A stretch of DNA of 64,000 nt from UBA2033 sp035345875 (GCA_035345875.1 DAORDH010000002.1:124001-188000); one strand, 5' to 3'. Shown: positions 1-10,673, counted from the stretch's first letter. The notes: a model not told the origin generated them from the letters alone. Translations and numbers: made by a program.

Positions 1-73
1 TAATCGAAAATGCAATGCACCATTCCAAAATCGTATTCCCATAAAATGTTTTGTGAATTATTTCTAAGTCCAT
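1..73 (-). CDS. N-terminal fragment of a membrane protein, possibly MscS-type channel
   Basis: An open frame starts at ATG 73-71 and runs off the left edge after 24 codons. The peptide contains YGNTILEW followed by a hydrophobic stretch. This resembles the extreme N-terminus of many MscS-family channels, where a short amphipathic segment ending in GNT-x-x-x-W/Y leads into the first membrane helix. No good Shine-Dalgarno is seen before the ATG, and the fragment is too short for a firm family call. It lies downstream of the symporter pair on the same strand, separated by a dispersed repeat. Only the neighbouring sequence can confirm it. Confidence 0.3.
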   Translation of the reverse strand, partial: MDLEIIHKTFYGNTILEWCIAFSI

Positions 74-178
74 ACTAGGATTGAAATTTGAAAGGGAGAT
101 TCCATTCAACCAAGTTTTTTATTTTTACTTCATAATCCCAATATTTAGATAAATAGAGATTCTCTCTCAATTAATTAC

Positions 179-333
179 CGCCAGTTCCATGTAACGGAAA
201 ATTAAAAGATTACCACCGACTTGCACTGAGCCATGTTGAATTTGTAAGGACGATTATCATCGATAAAAGATACAATGATTCAAAATTATCCATCGCGTCT
301 TCATCGTTCAGGTATCGGTGTGAATCGGTGGTG
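179..333. repeat. Dispersed intergenic repeat, copy A
   Basis: The ends are inverted repeats, ACCACCGA at 212-219 and TCGGTGGT at 325-332. The core at about 262-309 (GATAAAAGATAC, then TTCAAAATTATCCATC, then TTCATCGTTC) is shared with copies at 33159-33286, 55754-55843 and 55920-56009. The similarity to the 33-kb copy extends about 30 bases left of the inverted end. It lies downstream of the symporter pair. No coding capacity is seen. Confidence 0.8.
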
Positions 334-365
334 AAAATTTTTTTACCTCAAATTCAAATTAATTA

Positions 366-575
366 CTAAAAAATAAAGTAGATCACCATTTGAACAACAA
401 GTAAAATGCTAGACCAAATTCGTAAATCCTTCCAAAAGCTAGGGCATTCTTCGTAAATCCGTTCCACTGGCAATTTCCATATCAAAATCAAAAGGAGTAT
501 AAATAATAGAGCGGCTGACGGTTTTGCATACCACTCAGGTAGAGTAGCCCAAAAGTCTTGTAAAAAATGTTTCAT
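366..575 (-). CDS. Small membrane protein coupled to the symporter
   Basis: This 69-residue protein has two hydrophobic segments, residues 22-34 (LLFILLLILIWKL) and about 53-69, joined by a short charged loop. No family was recognised. Its start codon overlaps the stop of the upstream SSS symporter gene by four bases (ATGA at 572-575), so the two are almost certainly co-translated. Small two-helix partners encoded beside SSS transporters are known in other families, and a role as an accessory subunit or assembly factor is a reasonable inference. Nothing in the sequence shows a binding site or catalytic residue. Confidence 0.7.
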   Translation of the reverse strand: MKHFLQDFWATLPEWYAKPSAALLFILLLILIWKLPVERIYEECPSFWKDLRIWSSILLVVQMVIYFIF

Positions 576-2059
576 TTCTCTACCTCATGAATGGTAAGAT
601 TTTTTAATTCTGTGGTCGTTTTCTTTTCAGTGAATAAACTAGAAACAAATAAAATGATACTAGATCCAATAAAACTATAAAACGCAACATAGAGCATATT
701 TACACCTGTCCGGTTCAGACCAAATGCAAATAGAAGTCCAAATACAATTGTATACAATCCAGCCTTAGAAGTAGGACGTCTACTTAAGATCCCCCATAAA
801 ACTAACGCAAACATAGGACCCTGAAATAGAGAAAGCATTTCTTGAATGAAAGCATAGATTCCCGCAAACAGAGATGTAAAAGGTGCAACAATCATTCCTA
901 ATAAAAGAGCTACTGTCGTTACAATTTTTCCTAATTTTAAATCAAAAGAATCGTCTCTTTCTTTTCGTATCACTCCTACAATGTCTCTTGTAACCATAGT
1001 TGCGGTCGAATTTAAAGTAGAATCCACTGAAGATTGCAAAGCAGCAATAAAGGAAACAAATAAAAGCCCAGAAAGTCCGGGAGGCAAAACGTTCTTAACC
1101 ACCCAAGGTAAAGCTTGATCCGGATACTCGAGAGGGGTTTTTACTAATACAAGAGCTAGAAATCCTGGAAATATGATTAGAAATGGAACAAGAGTTTTTG
1201 CAAACGCTGCAAATATCATAGACGCCTGCCCATCCCATTGAGACTTTGCTCCTAACGTTCTTTGTAAAATAACCTGACTTGTGCACCAATAAGCTGGGGA
1301 CAAAACAAGACCTAGTCCCAAAACTACTCCGGGCCAAGGAAATTCAGAATGTGTTGCAGGAAGAAATGCTTTTAAATGTTCTGGATACTCAGTGTTAATC
1401 TTAGTAATAAAAGCATTAAACCCGCCTGATTTTTCAATCCCTAAAAACATAAGTCCGAATGCACCTGCAAACATAATAAAAACCTGAACTGTGTCGGTTA
1501 TCGTTACTGCTTTCAATCCTCCTGTTGCCGTATAGACTCCGACTACAAAAGCAGAAACCAAAATACTAAAATAGATTGGCCATCCTAGATAGGTTTTTAA
1601 CATCAGAGCAGTCGACCATAAAAAAGCCCCAACCATTAAAACAGTAAAAACAGATAATACACTGGCTGAAATCAATCGAACACTTTGATTGTATCGCAGA
1701 CCCAGATATTCTGGAATCGAATAGACACCTGCCTTCCAATAATACGGAATAAATAAAAAAGCCGCAAGGATCATAGCAGGAATTGCTCCAATCCATTCAA
1801 AATTTGCCTGAGCAATTCCAATTTTATATGCGCTCCCAGCAGCCCCTACATAGTCGTTAGACCCTATATTAGATCCAATGATAGAAAGACCCACTACCCA
1901 CCAAGCTAAACTTTTTCCTGCTAGAAAAAAGTCACTGGAATTTTTAACTCCTTTCCCTACATAGATTCCAAAAACTAAGATTCCAAATAAATACGAAACA
2001 ATTAAACTTATATCGAGGGGATGCACGGAAGCATCACTGAATGCAAAAAATGATTCCAT
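572..2059 (-). CDS. Sodium/solute symporter, SSS family (SGLT-like branch)
   Basis: This inner-membrane secondary transporter of 495 residues has a normal family length and about 13-14 hydrophobic helices. The N-terminal region has the FFLAGKSLAWW segment typical of SSS proteins. It is followed by SIIGSNIGSNDYVGAAGSAY and an FEWIG motif, which matches the sugar-transporting SGLT branch more than the proline or pantothenate branches. Substrate cannot be read from sequence; a sugar or related polyol driven by sodium is the best guess. It starts at ATG 2059 and ends by overlapping the start of a 69-residue membrane protein by four bases, forming a two-gene operon. The 409 bases upstream are non-coding. 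Confidence 0.9.
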   Translation of the reverse strand: MESFFAFSDASVHPLDISLIVSYLFGILVFGIYVGKGVKNSSDFFLAGKSLAWWVVGLSIIGSNIGSNDYVGAAGSAYKIGIAQANFEWIGAIPAMILAAFLFIPYYWKAGVYSIPEYLGLRYNQSVRLISASVLSVFTVLMVGAFLWSTALMLKTYLGWPIYFSILVSAFVVGVYTATGGLKAVTITDTVQVFIMFAGAFGLMFLGIEKSGGFNAFITKINTEYPEHLKAFLPATHSEFPWPGVVLGLGLVLSPAYWCTSQVILQRTLGAKSQWDGQASMIFAAFAKTLVPFLIIFPGFLALVLVKTPLEYPDQALPWVVKNVLPPGLSGLLFVSFIAALQSSVDSTLNSTATMVTRDIVGVIRKERDDSFDLKLGKIVTTVALLLGMIVAPFTSLFAGIYAFIQEMLSLFQGPMFALVLWGILSRRPTSKAGLYTIVFGLLFAFGLNRTGVNMLYVAFYSFIGSSIILFVSSLFTEKKTTTELKNLTIHEVEK

Positions 2060-2468
2060 AAGATTTCCTTTTCAGTCAACTAAGGAGATAAAAGCCAACC
2101 GAGTCAAATAGATTTAAATTTAGTAAGTAAATTTTTCTAGATTGTTGTATTTCAAATTTAGATTCATATTGAGGTTTTATAAACTCAGTCCTGTCTCATG
2201 CAACATAAAAATAACTGCTCGAATTTAGAAAACAACAAGCCTATTGTTTCGATGATGATAAGTTCTACTTGAATTATTGACTTAGATGATTCTAGTTTTT
2301 AAATTTTAAATCGCTCACTAAAAATACTAGTTATAAACTTTTCTGCTTATAGAGAACGTCAAGAGTAATCTCCCAGTTTAGAATCACTTCTTAGTGTCCT
2401 TCGGTATACCAAATGCGAATCAATGATAATCTTTCTCGGAAATTAATTTTGTCATTTGATATAATATA
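2060..2468. other. Intergenic region between two minus-strand genes
   Basis: No gene was found in these 409 AT-rich bases. They carry the upstream region of the symporter and one copy of a short palindromic repeat (2385-2416). No clear promoter, riboswitch or terminator could be picked out by eye. Confidence 0.6.
2385..2416. repeat. Short palindromic repeat, copy 1 (inverted partner at 11067-11113)
   Basis: The stretch contains the small hairpin CACT-TCTT-AGTG and the 8-base palindrome GGTATACC followed by AAATGC. The reverse complement recurs at 11067-11113, where a further hairpin (CCGAACAT-ACTG-ATGTTCGG) replaces the middle. Both copies are intergenic and lie downstream of a minus-strand gene end. 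Confidence 0.6.
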
Positions 2469-3212
2469 TCAGTCTATTTTTGAATCTAGAGGTTTAGCTG
2501 CTAAGATATGAATCAATCTGTTCCAAACTAAATTTCGTTCAATTTTAAATCCTGTGGCTTCTAGTAATTCTACAATCGAATTGGAGGAGATTCTAACTTT
2601 TTCATAGGAGCTAACTTTTTGAATCCAAGTATTGTCTATTTTTTCAAATAATAAATCAGTCACTAAAACTTTATCTATTGTATAATCTAGAACACAGGTT
2701 AGTATTCTACTATCGTCACTTTTTACATGTATAAAACGATCATCCCGAATCAATTCCTTAGAATAATCTCTAAAAGAGAGAAGAATTTTACCGCCACGAT
2801 CTAAGACTAAAAATATATCTGTTATGATTTTATTTATTTCCGCAAGACTAGCGAGATGCGATATAGTATCACCATAGCAAACAACTAATTCAGGATTTAA
2901 ATTTGAATACTTTGAAATATTCTTAATGTCATCATTTACTATTTTAATATCAAACCCTTCTGAATTTTTCTTTAGCTCTTGAAGAAGTTGTTCATTAAAA
3001 TCGATTGCTGTTACATGAAAACCTAGCTTCGCTAGAGATATAGTTTGTATGCCGTGCCCTGCCCCAAGATCTATAACGTTTTTTGAGGATCTAGGAAGTA
3101 TTTTCATTTCATTTAGAAATTCTGAAAATTCATTTTGTTTTGACTCAAAATCACCAACCATCCAAGAATAAAAACTACCAAGATGTTTATCATAATGTTC
3201 TTTCGCTGCCAT
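2469..3212 (-). CDS. Class I SAM-dependent methyltransferase
   Basis: This soluble 247-residue protein has a Rossmann-type methyltransferase domain. Motif I is VIDLGAGHG at about residues 46-54. It is followed by an acidic residue at the end of the second strand (VTAIDFN) and a motif IV-like strand ELVVCYGD, then LDRGGKILLSF, the usual post-motif segment. The substrate is not evident: no zinc site, RNA-binding or lipid-binding extension is present. The C-terminal half (after about residue 165) fits small-molecule methyltransferases annotated as glycine/sarcosine-like or unknown. It stands alone between long intergenic stretches and is not obviously part of an operon. Confidence 0.85.
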   Translation of the reverse strand: MAAKEHYDKHLGSFYSWMVGDFESKQNEFSEFLNEMKILPRSSKNVIDLGAGHGIQTISLAKLGFHVTAIDFNEQLLQELKKNSEGFDIKIVNDDIKNISKYSNLNPELVVCYGDTISHLASLAEINKIITDIFLVLDRGGKILLSFRDYSKELIRDDRFIHVKSDDSRILTCVLDYTIDKVLVTDLLFEKIDNTWIQKVSSYEKVRISSNSIVELLEATGFKIERNLVWNRLIHILAAKPLDSKID

Positions 3213-3510
3213 TTTCTCTCCAATAAATTTTCCTTTTTCTTATTACTCAACTCGACTGAAGAATCGACCCTCAATTGGCATTTCAGAAAAAAGTCTTTAT
3301 AACCAAAATTGGAGTCCTGTCTATAACAGCAAGATACTTTCCATTAATCCCAATGATCTAAATCCTTTCTCTCAACTAGTCTAGAACAAGTAAACAATCT
3401 GAATCTGGGAAAATTACAAGTTCAACAATCCTTTTTCCTCTTCCACATTTCCATATCTTAGTTTTTTTCTAAAATTAAAGACTTTTCCCTGATTCTATTC
3501 TCCTATTTTT

Positions 3511-6500
3511 TTAAAGCCTAACCCCCATTATCCTCTGATAACTCTCGCCAGTTTCATCTGTCGTTTTAGAATATACAAATTTTAAAACAGAAATTTTAGA
3601 GTATTTGGTTTCAGACTCTGATTTATATTCCCATAAAAGTCCCCAAAGACTTCCATGCTCTTTATAACCACGCTCCTTTGGAATACTGTTGTTGTAATAC
3701 AAAGCACCCATAAGAATATTCATATGGTCTTCTTTCTTTTCTAAATCCTCTTTGTTATAGTAAAGAGATCCAAGTCCAATGACATTTAATTTTTCTTTCG
3801 TATCTTTTTTTGAATAAGACAAAGTTGGAGTAAACCAGGATCTCTTTTCATTTCCAGTATCTTTATTATAATAGATTGGTAGGAAATTATTATATAATGA
3901 GTCCTTTTTGTTTTCGTGCTCTAACCATAGTAAGTGAACGTCAGTCACATCAGAACTTTTTTCCACCCCACCTGCTCCATATAAAAGTTTGAAATTAAAT
4001 TTCTCCTTACTCTTAGCAAACTGTAACGTTCTCAGCAAAAGATTTACTTTTCTTTCCTCTGTCTCCTTATTATGTTCATTCTCTGTCAATAGTAAGAAAT
4101 TTAGATAGGATTGTTTTGCATTACTATCTAAATACAATCCAACGATCAGTGCAGAATATTTTTTATTCTCTTCTTTCATATATAGAACTGGAAATGCCAA
4201 AATAGATTTTTTATTCTTCGCATTTTCGTATTGCGCAAATCCTAACCAGTTCCAATAGTTTCTCTCATTTGCAGTTTCATACGAATGATAAAGAAATGGA
4301 ATTGGTAGAAACCAACTGAAATCCTCTTNNNNNNNNNNNNNNNNNNNNNNNNNNNNNNNNNNNNNNNNNNNNNNNNNNNNNNNNNNNNNNNNNNNNNNNN
4401 NNNNNNNNNNNNNNNNNNNNNNNNNNNNCACTCCCAGTTTTATCTTTCGAAATTGCATGTGAATAAAGAGGAAAGACTCTTGCGTGATTGAAAGTCTTTG
4501 CATCCTCATAGCCGACAAATGCTAGCCAATTCCAATACGTTCTATCATTGTCTGTTTCATACGAATGATAAAGAAATGGAATTGGTAGAAACCAACTGAA
4601 ATCCTCTTTCTTACTTGCTTGGTTTGATTCCCTATTGTAAATATAAAGCGGAGAATAGAACTTGATGTTTTCTGTATCATTCGAAGTCTTTGCATAATTT
4701 TTCTCATAGTAAGTTGGCAAGATCCAGCGGGTAACACTTGTTACACTTCCTGTTACATCTTTCGAAATTGCATGTGAATAAAGAGGAAAGACTCTTGCGT
4801 GATTGAAAGTCTTTGCATCCTCATAGCCGACAAATGCTAGCCAATTCCAATACGTTCTATCATTGTCTGTTTCATACGAATGATAAAGAAATGGAATTGG
4901 TAGAAACCAACTGAAATCCTCTTTCTTACTTGCTTGGTTTGATTCCCCATTGTAAATATAAAGCGGAGAATAGAACTTGGTGTTTTCAGTATCATTCGCA
5001 GTCTTTGCATAATTTTTTTCATAGTAAGTTGGAAAGATCCAGCGGGTAACATTTGTTACACTCCCAGTTTTATCTTTCGAAATTGCATGTGAATAAAGAG
5101 GAAAGACTCTTGCATGATTGAAAGTCTTTGTATCCTCATAGCCGGCAAATCCTAGCCAATTCCAATAGTTTCTCTCATTTGCAGTTTCATAAGAATGATA
5201 AAGAAATGGAATCGGCAGAAACCAACTAAAATCCTCTTTCTTACTTACTTGGTTTGATTCCCCATTGTAAATATAAAGGGGAGAATAGAACTTGGTTGTC
5301 TCTGTCTGATTTGGAGTCTTAGCATAATTTTTCTCATAATAGGTTGGAAAGATCCAGCGGGTAACATTTGTTACACTCCCTGTTATATCTTTCGAAATTG
5401 CATGTGAATAAAGAGGAAAGACTCTTGCGTGATTGAAAGTCTTTGCATCCTCATAGCCGACAAATGCTAGCCAATTCCAATACGTTCTATCATTGTCTGT
5501 TTCATACGAATGATAAAGAAATGGAATTGGTAGAAACCAACTGAAATCCTCTTTCTTACTTGCTTGGTTTGATTCCCCATTGTAAATATAAAGGGGAGAA
5601 TAGAACTTGGTGTTTTCAGTATCATTCGCAGTCTTTGCATATTCTTTGTTGTAATAGGTTGGTAGAATCACAATTGTTTTACGGATTGGTTTCTTGCTAG
5701 TGCCATCTATTTCAGTATACGAATTATATGGGAGAGAAAGAAAAAGCTCTGATCGATCGACAGACGAAATATTTTCTCTATAATAGTAAATTGGAATTGT
5801 AAAATGCTGGCGCAAAGAATCTTTTTGATCCTTCGATTCAAATCGAAACCAAAGAGGAGAGAACGTATTTGCGACTTCATTTCCATTTTTCTCGACTGTT
5901 TGATTGTGATAAAAGAATGGTGTAATAAAGTTTGTAACAAGTCCAATCTCTTCCTTTTGTTTTCGATGCCAATAAAAAGGAATAAATCGAGAACTAGTTT
6001 TTAAATCTGATGAATGCCAATTGATAAGCGGCCATAAAATTGATTTTTCTTTTATGTTTTTATCTTGAATTTCTTCGTCAATATATCCAATGAGAGCGAT
6101 TGACGTTCTCTCGGACTCTTTTGTTTTTTGATTTCCATAAAATGGAAATAATACCGTATATCGTAAATCTTCAGAAGAATAATGAACAAAGATTGGAGGA
6201 GCGGTTATCACTTTGTCATTTGATCTGGTATCCCAAGTAAGCCATGTAAGTGGAAATGCTCTTATATGCCTTTTAGTATCTCCCATTTCCCAACCATAGA
6301 GACCAAAGAGTAGATTCACTCCATAAAATTGTTTTGAATTTTCTCTAGTAAAAGATTTCTTTTTTGATAGACTTGGCGTTATATCAAGAGTATCCACAGT
6401 TTCCTTTGCTTGCCCTTCTTCTAAAAAGTCAAAAGTAGTTCTAGTAGAAATTCTAACTGCATAACCCAACCAACTATAATCTGCATCTACATATCGATGA

Positions 6501-9067
6501 AATTTGCCTAGCTTTTTATCTGATTCTATCGTTCCAACATTCAGACTATAAGAGTAACCAGAGGCATTTAAATGAAATCGATCTCTATTTGGAAAATCAA
6601 GAGTGAGGTAAAACGGTGTTACCTCCCCAGACCACTTCTTATTTTTCCATTCATAATAAATTGGAAATAGGGTTCGAAAGTAAGAATTATCTTTTATATC
6701 TTTGTGAGAATAATAGTTTCCTGCAAGTAACGTTTCTTCATCCGAGTTCCAGTCATTATAATAAAAAAGCCCCATCTGAGTTCCTTTTTTATCTGTATTG
6801 TCCATTCCTTTTTTGAGTAGAAAAGGAAATATAATTTCATAGGAATCTTTCTTATAAAAATAAAAAGGAGCAAACATGGATCCTGCTAATTTTCCCTTGT
6901 GATCATATTCCCGACTCACAAGTCCTAAAATATTTGTATAGCTTGCTCTTTTTTTACTTTCATGATAGAAAAAGGGAAATAATAAATAATTGTCTGCTTG
7001 AGTTATTTTTGAAGTTTCATCATACTCGTCTGATCGCCAATTCCAATAGAGTGGAGCAAAATGAAAGTAAGAATCTCTTTTATAGAAAAAAATGGGGGAA
7101 ACTAAAATTTGATTTAGTTTCCCCCGATGATCGTTGACCTGAGAATAAATTAAAAAGACATTTTTATAACTTGATGAATCTTCTTTTGTTTTTGAGTAAT
7201 AGATGAATGGAACTATCGTTTCATTATAACCTTTATTATTTGACCAATTAAAGTAGACAGGAGCGATTGTAGTGAAGTCTGAAGAATTTTTATCAATGGA
7301 AATAGAAGAGGAGTAATAATTTAGTATATAAAAGATTTTCTCCGTTGGAGATCTACTGTAATAAATTGGTGGTATAAAACTATACCAATTTCTATATTCT
7401 TCTGATTTAGAAAGAGAACTAAAATAAAAGGGAGCAATATTTAGATAACTATCCTTTTTATAAAATAAAAAAGGAGCTATAAAAAGTCGATCTAGTTTTT
7501 CCTTTTTATCATATATATGATCATACAATAAGGTAATATTTTTATGGGTCGATTTGTCTGCATTTGTTTCAGAATAATACAATCCGGGTATTAATATTTG
7601 CGAATAACCAGTATTATCCGATGTTTGAAAATAGAATGGAGCAAAGGCGGTAAAGGTTTCAGATTTTTCTTTGGTTTGATTTGATGTAGAGTAGTAGTTA
7701 AGAAGGTAGAAGGTGCTGTGGAGAGGAGAATAGGAGTAATAAACAGGAGGGGCAAGACCATACCAAGCTCCTGACTTTTCATCTTCTGCTACATTTCTAA
7801 AAAACAAAGGAAAGACATTTAAATATGATTTTTCTCGCCAATAAAAAACAGGCATCACCCAAACTCTTGAAATAGAATCGCTCTTCTTATCTTTTTCTGT
7901 ATCAATAAAACCTAGATAATTTCGCTGAATCTTTGCTTCATCTGAATAGGAATAATAAAGAGGAACGATAGGCGCAAAAAATCTATTTTCAGATATCTGC
8001 TTTGCTTTTGTATTGCTGTTAAAATGTAAGGGTGATAATGAGAATGTTTTTTCCTCATCGGAAGTGGATTCAGAGGAACCAAAATAAAATGGCATCACTA
8101 AAAAATCTTCTTTCTGATTTGCTGTATCCATTTTTGACTTATAATACAAAGGGAAAACACCATGATGAGATTTTCCTGCACCATTTCCAAACCATAAGAA
8201 AGGAAATAAACGATATGCGTAAGATCCATCCTTTTCTTTACTATAATTTGATAGTAATAAATGATTTGCCTCATAGCGTTGATCCACTTTGCTAGATTCA
8301 GAAAGATAGAGTGGGAAGAGCTGACTGCGCTGATACTTAGGGTAATTTACCTGATTCAGAAACCAAAATAAATGGAAGGAGCTATGTGTAGGGTTTGTTC
8401 GCGGCCATCTTTCCCACTCAATAAAAAAACCATCAATCGCGTATCTTTTTTCTTTTTCACTACCATAGATTTTCTCTCTTCCAAAAAAACCAGGTGAAGT
8501 TTCTTTTAGATCATCAAAGTCAACGGCTCTTAAAGATTGAAAAACTGCTAGGTAGCAAATAACGGTTATCCACAAGCGAAATCCTTTGGATAGAAATCGA
8601 ACTAATCTTTTTTCGAATACACGAAAACCTAATTTCTCTAGCACTAAAGCAATGATTAAAATTGGAATTAAAACTATTTTTTCAAAGGTTTTCTCTAATG
8701 ATATGGCTAAATGAAAAAACTCTTGTATTTTGAATTTAGATAAAATAGAAGTGGGTAAAAGAATTCGAGTTGATTTAGAGATGGATTTGAAGTGCCTTTT
8801 TCGTTTCTTTTCCTGACGATTCATTTCATTCTGAATCCAGATAGGCGCTTTTTTTAAAATAGATTCGAAAGAGAAACGTTTACTGTGAGATGCTAATTCT
8901 TCCGCTTGTAGGTATGCCTTAACAAGTAATCTCTCCCTGACTTTCTTCCTATGAAAATTGTTATGTGCAACGATTTTTAATTGTTCTAAAAGATTTAGTT
9001 TTGCCTGAAAGATTCGTTTAACAGTAGTTATTCTCACTAGAATAGAATGATAAAGACTTGATTGCAT
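3511..9067 (-). CDS. Giant Tyr/Phe-rich repeat protein, interrupted by an assembly gap
   Basis: This appears to be one gene of at least 1,863 residues, split in the given sequence only by the artificial 100-N gap. The N-terminal 120 residues are basic and helical. Two hydrophobic segments follow, about 130-147 and 163-181, the second ending in a signal-peptidase-like LRA-V. The rest is built of motifs such as FPLYY, PFFYH, PFYF and FLPIPFLYHSYE, spaced 40-60 residues apart, which suggests a long beta-rich surface or outer-membrane structure. The last third is a near-identical 105-residue repeat. Start ATG 9067 has AAGG ten bases upstream. The family was not recognised, and the cell-surface location is inference. 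Short reading frames inside it on either strand are shadows. Confidence 0.75.
4230..5670 (-). repeat. 315-bp in-frame tandem repeat array (at least five units)
   Basis: Units recur every 315 bases; for example, the same GAAATCCTCTT stretch lies at 4599, 4914, 5229 and 5544, with a further unit beyond the gap. Each unit encodes 105 residues. Two alternating versions are seen, with DNDRTYWNWLAF or ANERNYWNWLGF. Near-identity between units points to recent expansion or homogenisation and explains why the assembler failed here. Confidence 0.95.
4329..4428. other. Assembly gap of 100 N inside the repeat array
   Basis: Exactly 100 N are present, the usual placeholder for a gap of unknown size. The repeat phase on the two sides is 280 bases apart instead of 315, so the true gap should be 135 bases or 135 plus multiples of 315. 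Adding 35 bases also restores the reading frame of the surrounding gene, so the apparent frame break at the gap is artificial. Confidence 0.95.
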
Positions 9068-9172
9068 TTCTATTTACCTTTTTCTAATATTACTCTTTGA
9101 ACCTAGAAACGAAATTTAGAATAAATCTAAAAATATTCTTTATTTCTTTTCCTTTTTTGTTACACAAAAGCT

Positions 9173-9258
9173 TAGACAAACATAGTTTTTAATTTTTGCA
9201 TTTTTTTTTAAAATATAAAAAAGTTTGTTCATTTTTTGTAAAAAAATAGACAAACATA
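9173..9258. promoter_or_regulatory. Direct repeats upstream of the giant repeat gene
   Basis: The 12-mer TAGACAAACATA occurs at 9173-9184 and again at 9247-9258, 74 bases apart, in a very AT-rich stretch 100-190 bases upstream of the giant gene's start. They could be binding sites for a regulator or simple remnants of duplication. No -35/-10 pair can be assigned with confidence. Confidence 0.35.
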
Positions 9259-9363
9259 CTTAAATTTTATAATCAATATAAATTTTTTAAACAGATAGAA
9301 ACGATTCCGGGTTAGTGAAACAGTGTTTATTCAACATCGAATTAGATTTTTCAGCCAAATATT

Positions 9364-9801
9364 TTATGCAGGGACCAGAAATTTTAAACTCTCTGCAATC
9401 CGATTCCAAGCATTGATTGTAGCAATGGAAGAGGTTAGATAAACAACTTCTTGCTGAGAAAAATATAAACTTAATTTATCATACTTGGACTCAGGTATTT
9501 CTTCTAATAACATTTTCGTCAGACTTTCTGCCCAATCCAGTGCAGCTTGTTCTCTCTCTGAAAAAATATCTGCCTCTTTCCATCGAGAAACACGTTCTAT
9601 TTTATTTTCCTCTCAACCAGATTTACGAGCGAGGTTAATATGAAATTGAAGACAATAGGCGCAACCGTTTATCTGAGAAACACGAATTTTTATGAGTTCT
9701 GTCAAAGTTTTTTCCAAGCCCGTTGCATCAACACTCTGTGTCATATCACGCAATGCTTTTACGATATTGGGTGCAATCGAATTAAATTTTTGAAATTCCA
9801 T
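9364..9801 (-). pseudogene. AhpD-like/carboxymuconolactone decarboxylase family gene with in-frame TGA
   Basis: Read from ATG 9801, which has AGAAGG nine bases upstream, the frame encodes a peroxidase-type AhpD-like protein with the family's CxxC (Cys47-Ala-Tyr-Cys50) and a nearby His54. Codon 63 is TGA (9613-9615), but the same frame continues without shift for 82 more codons. The continuation keeps family features (SEREQAALDWAESLT and later NAWNRIAESL) and ends with TAA at 9364-9366. A full-length product would be 145 residues, normal for the family. The stop therefore looks like a nonsense mutation or a sequence error. Selenocysteine is unlikely because the codon is not at the CxxC. A longer upstream frame (to 9900) has no ribosome site. 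Confidence 0.85.
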
Positions 9802-9844
9802 GTAGAAATCCTTCTTTATTAATATTTTTAATTTTCTTTTTGTT

Positions 9845-9901
9845 ATATCTATTAATTTTATTAATTCATTAACATTCTCTAATATTTTAAAAAATATCAT
9901 T
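9845..9901 (-). repeat. Left arm of an imperfect inverted repeat (partner at 10711-10762)
   Basis: The reverse complement of this stretch shares a core TTTTAAAATATTAGAGAATG with the sequence at 10711-10762, and the similarity continues for about 50 bases with scattered changes. The two arms enclose the DUF1801 gene at 10057-10410. The right arm is itself part of a larger structured element. Confidence 0.7.
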
Positions 9902-10056
9902 TATCCTTTAAATTATAAATTTTGCTTAACATCAGTCATTTAATATATATTCCTTTCTTTTTTTGATTCACAATGGAATCAATTGATTTATATCACATCC
10001 AAAAATAAATCTATTGACAATGAGAGTATCGAATTCCTTCAATAAGACATCCAATT

Positions 10057-10410
10057 ATGAAAGAAAATTCAAAGATAAAAGATTTTAAAAATTATACTAA
10101 GACTCTCCCCTCTTCTACAATTAAAGTATTAGAAGAGATCAGAAAAATTGTAAAAGCACAAGTTCCTAAGGCAGAGGAAACGATTAGTTATCAAATGCCC
10201 GCCTTTAAACTAAAAAAAGTTTTTTTCTATTATGCCGGATTTAAAAACCACATAGGAATTTATCCACCTATAAAAAAGGATAAAAAATTATTAAAAGAAC
10301 TTGCACCATTCGCAGGTCCTAAAGGAAATTTAAAATTTCCATTAGATAAACCAATTCCCTTTTCTCTGATCGAACGTGTAGCGATATGTCTAGCGAAAGA
10401 ATATGAATAA
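10057..10410 (+). CDS. DUF1801 (YdhG-like) protein
   Basis: This soluble protein of 117 residues has the DUF1801/YdhG fold pattern: an N-terminal helix with FKNYTKTLPSS, a central ISYQMPAFKL segment, then FYYAGFKNHIGIYPP and the C-terminal KGNLKFPLDKPIPFSLIERV. Members are sometimes called iron chaperones because of a frataxin-like fold, but function is unproven. The length is typical. No obvious Shine-Dalgarno precedes the ATG. The gene sits alone, flanked by two arms of an inverted repeat, which hints that it may have moved as a unit; this is inference. A second DUF1801 protein of a different subgroup lies at 57341-57769. Confidence 0.88.
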   Translation: MKENSKIKDFKNYTKTLPSSTIKVLEEIRKIVKAQVPKAEETISYQMPAFKLKKVFFYYAGFKNHIGIYPPIKKDKKLLKELAPFAGPKGNLKFPLDKPIPFSLIERVAICLAKEYE

Positions 10411-10673
10411 GGAAAGAATTAGGCAAATCGGTGTTATCCTTCAATTGGAAAGGCAGATTAAGTTGGGGTGAAAGACAAGAGATAAACTTTTTTTATTTGT
10501 GAAAATTGTTTGGCTTACTGTTTTGATTCTGATTCTTTTAACCGTAAATTAACTTCACTTTCAACAGGGTAATGCGGAGGATATGTTTTTGTAAATTTTT
10601 TCTTGTCTAAAGCTTGAAAATCATCATTTCCGGTATCACTTCAATGTAAACGCCCTCACCCTCTTTGCTTACT

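Noticed and set aside
4277..4518. Apparent frameshift or two separate genes at the N run
   Set aside because: The 315-base repeat period predicts 35 missing bases in the gap, and adding them restores one continuous frame.
4522..5052. Two 71-residue frames related to each other within the repeat array
   Set aside because: They are another frame of the 315-base repeats of the giant gene and differ only because the repeats do.
9613..9615. Selenocysteine at the TGA in the AhpD-like gene
   Set aside because: The codon is 13 residues past the CxxC rather than in it, and no convincing SECIS-type hairpin was seen just after it.
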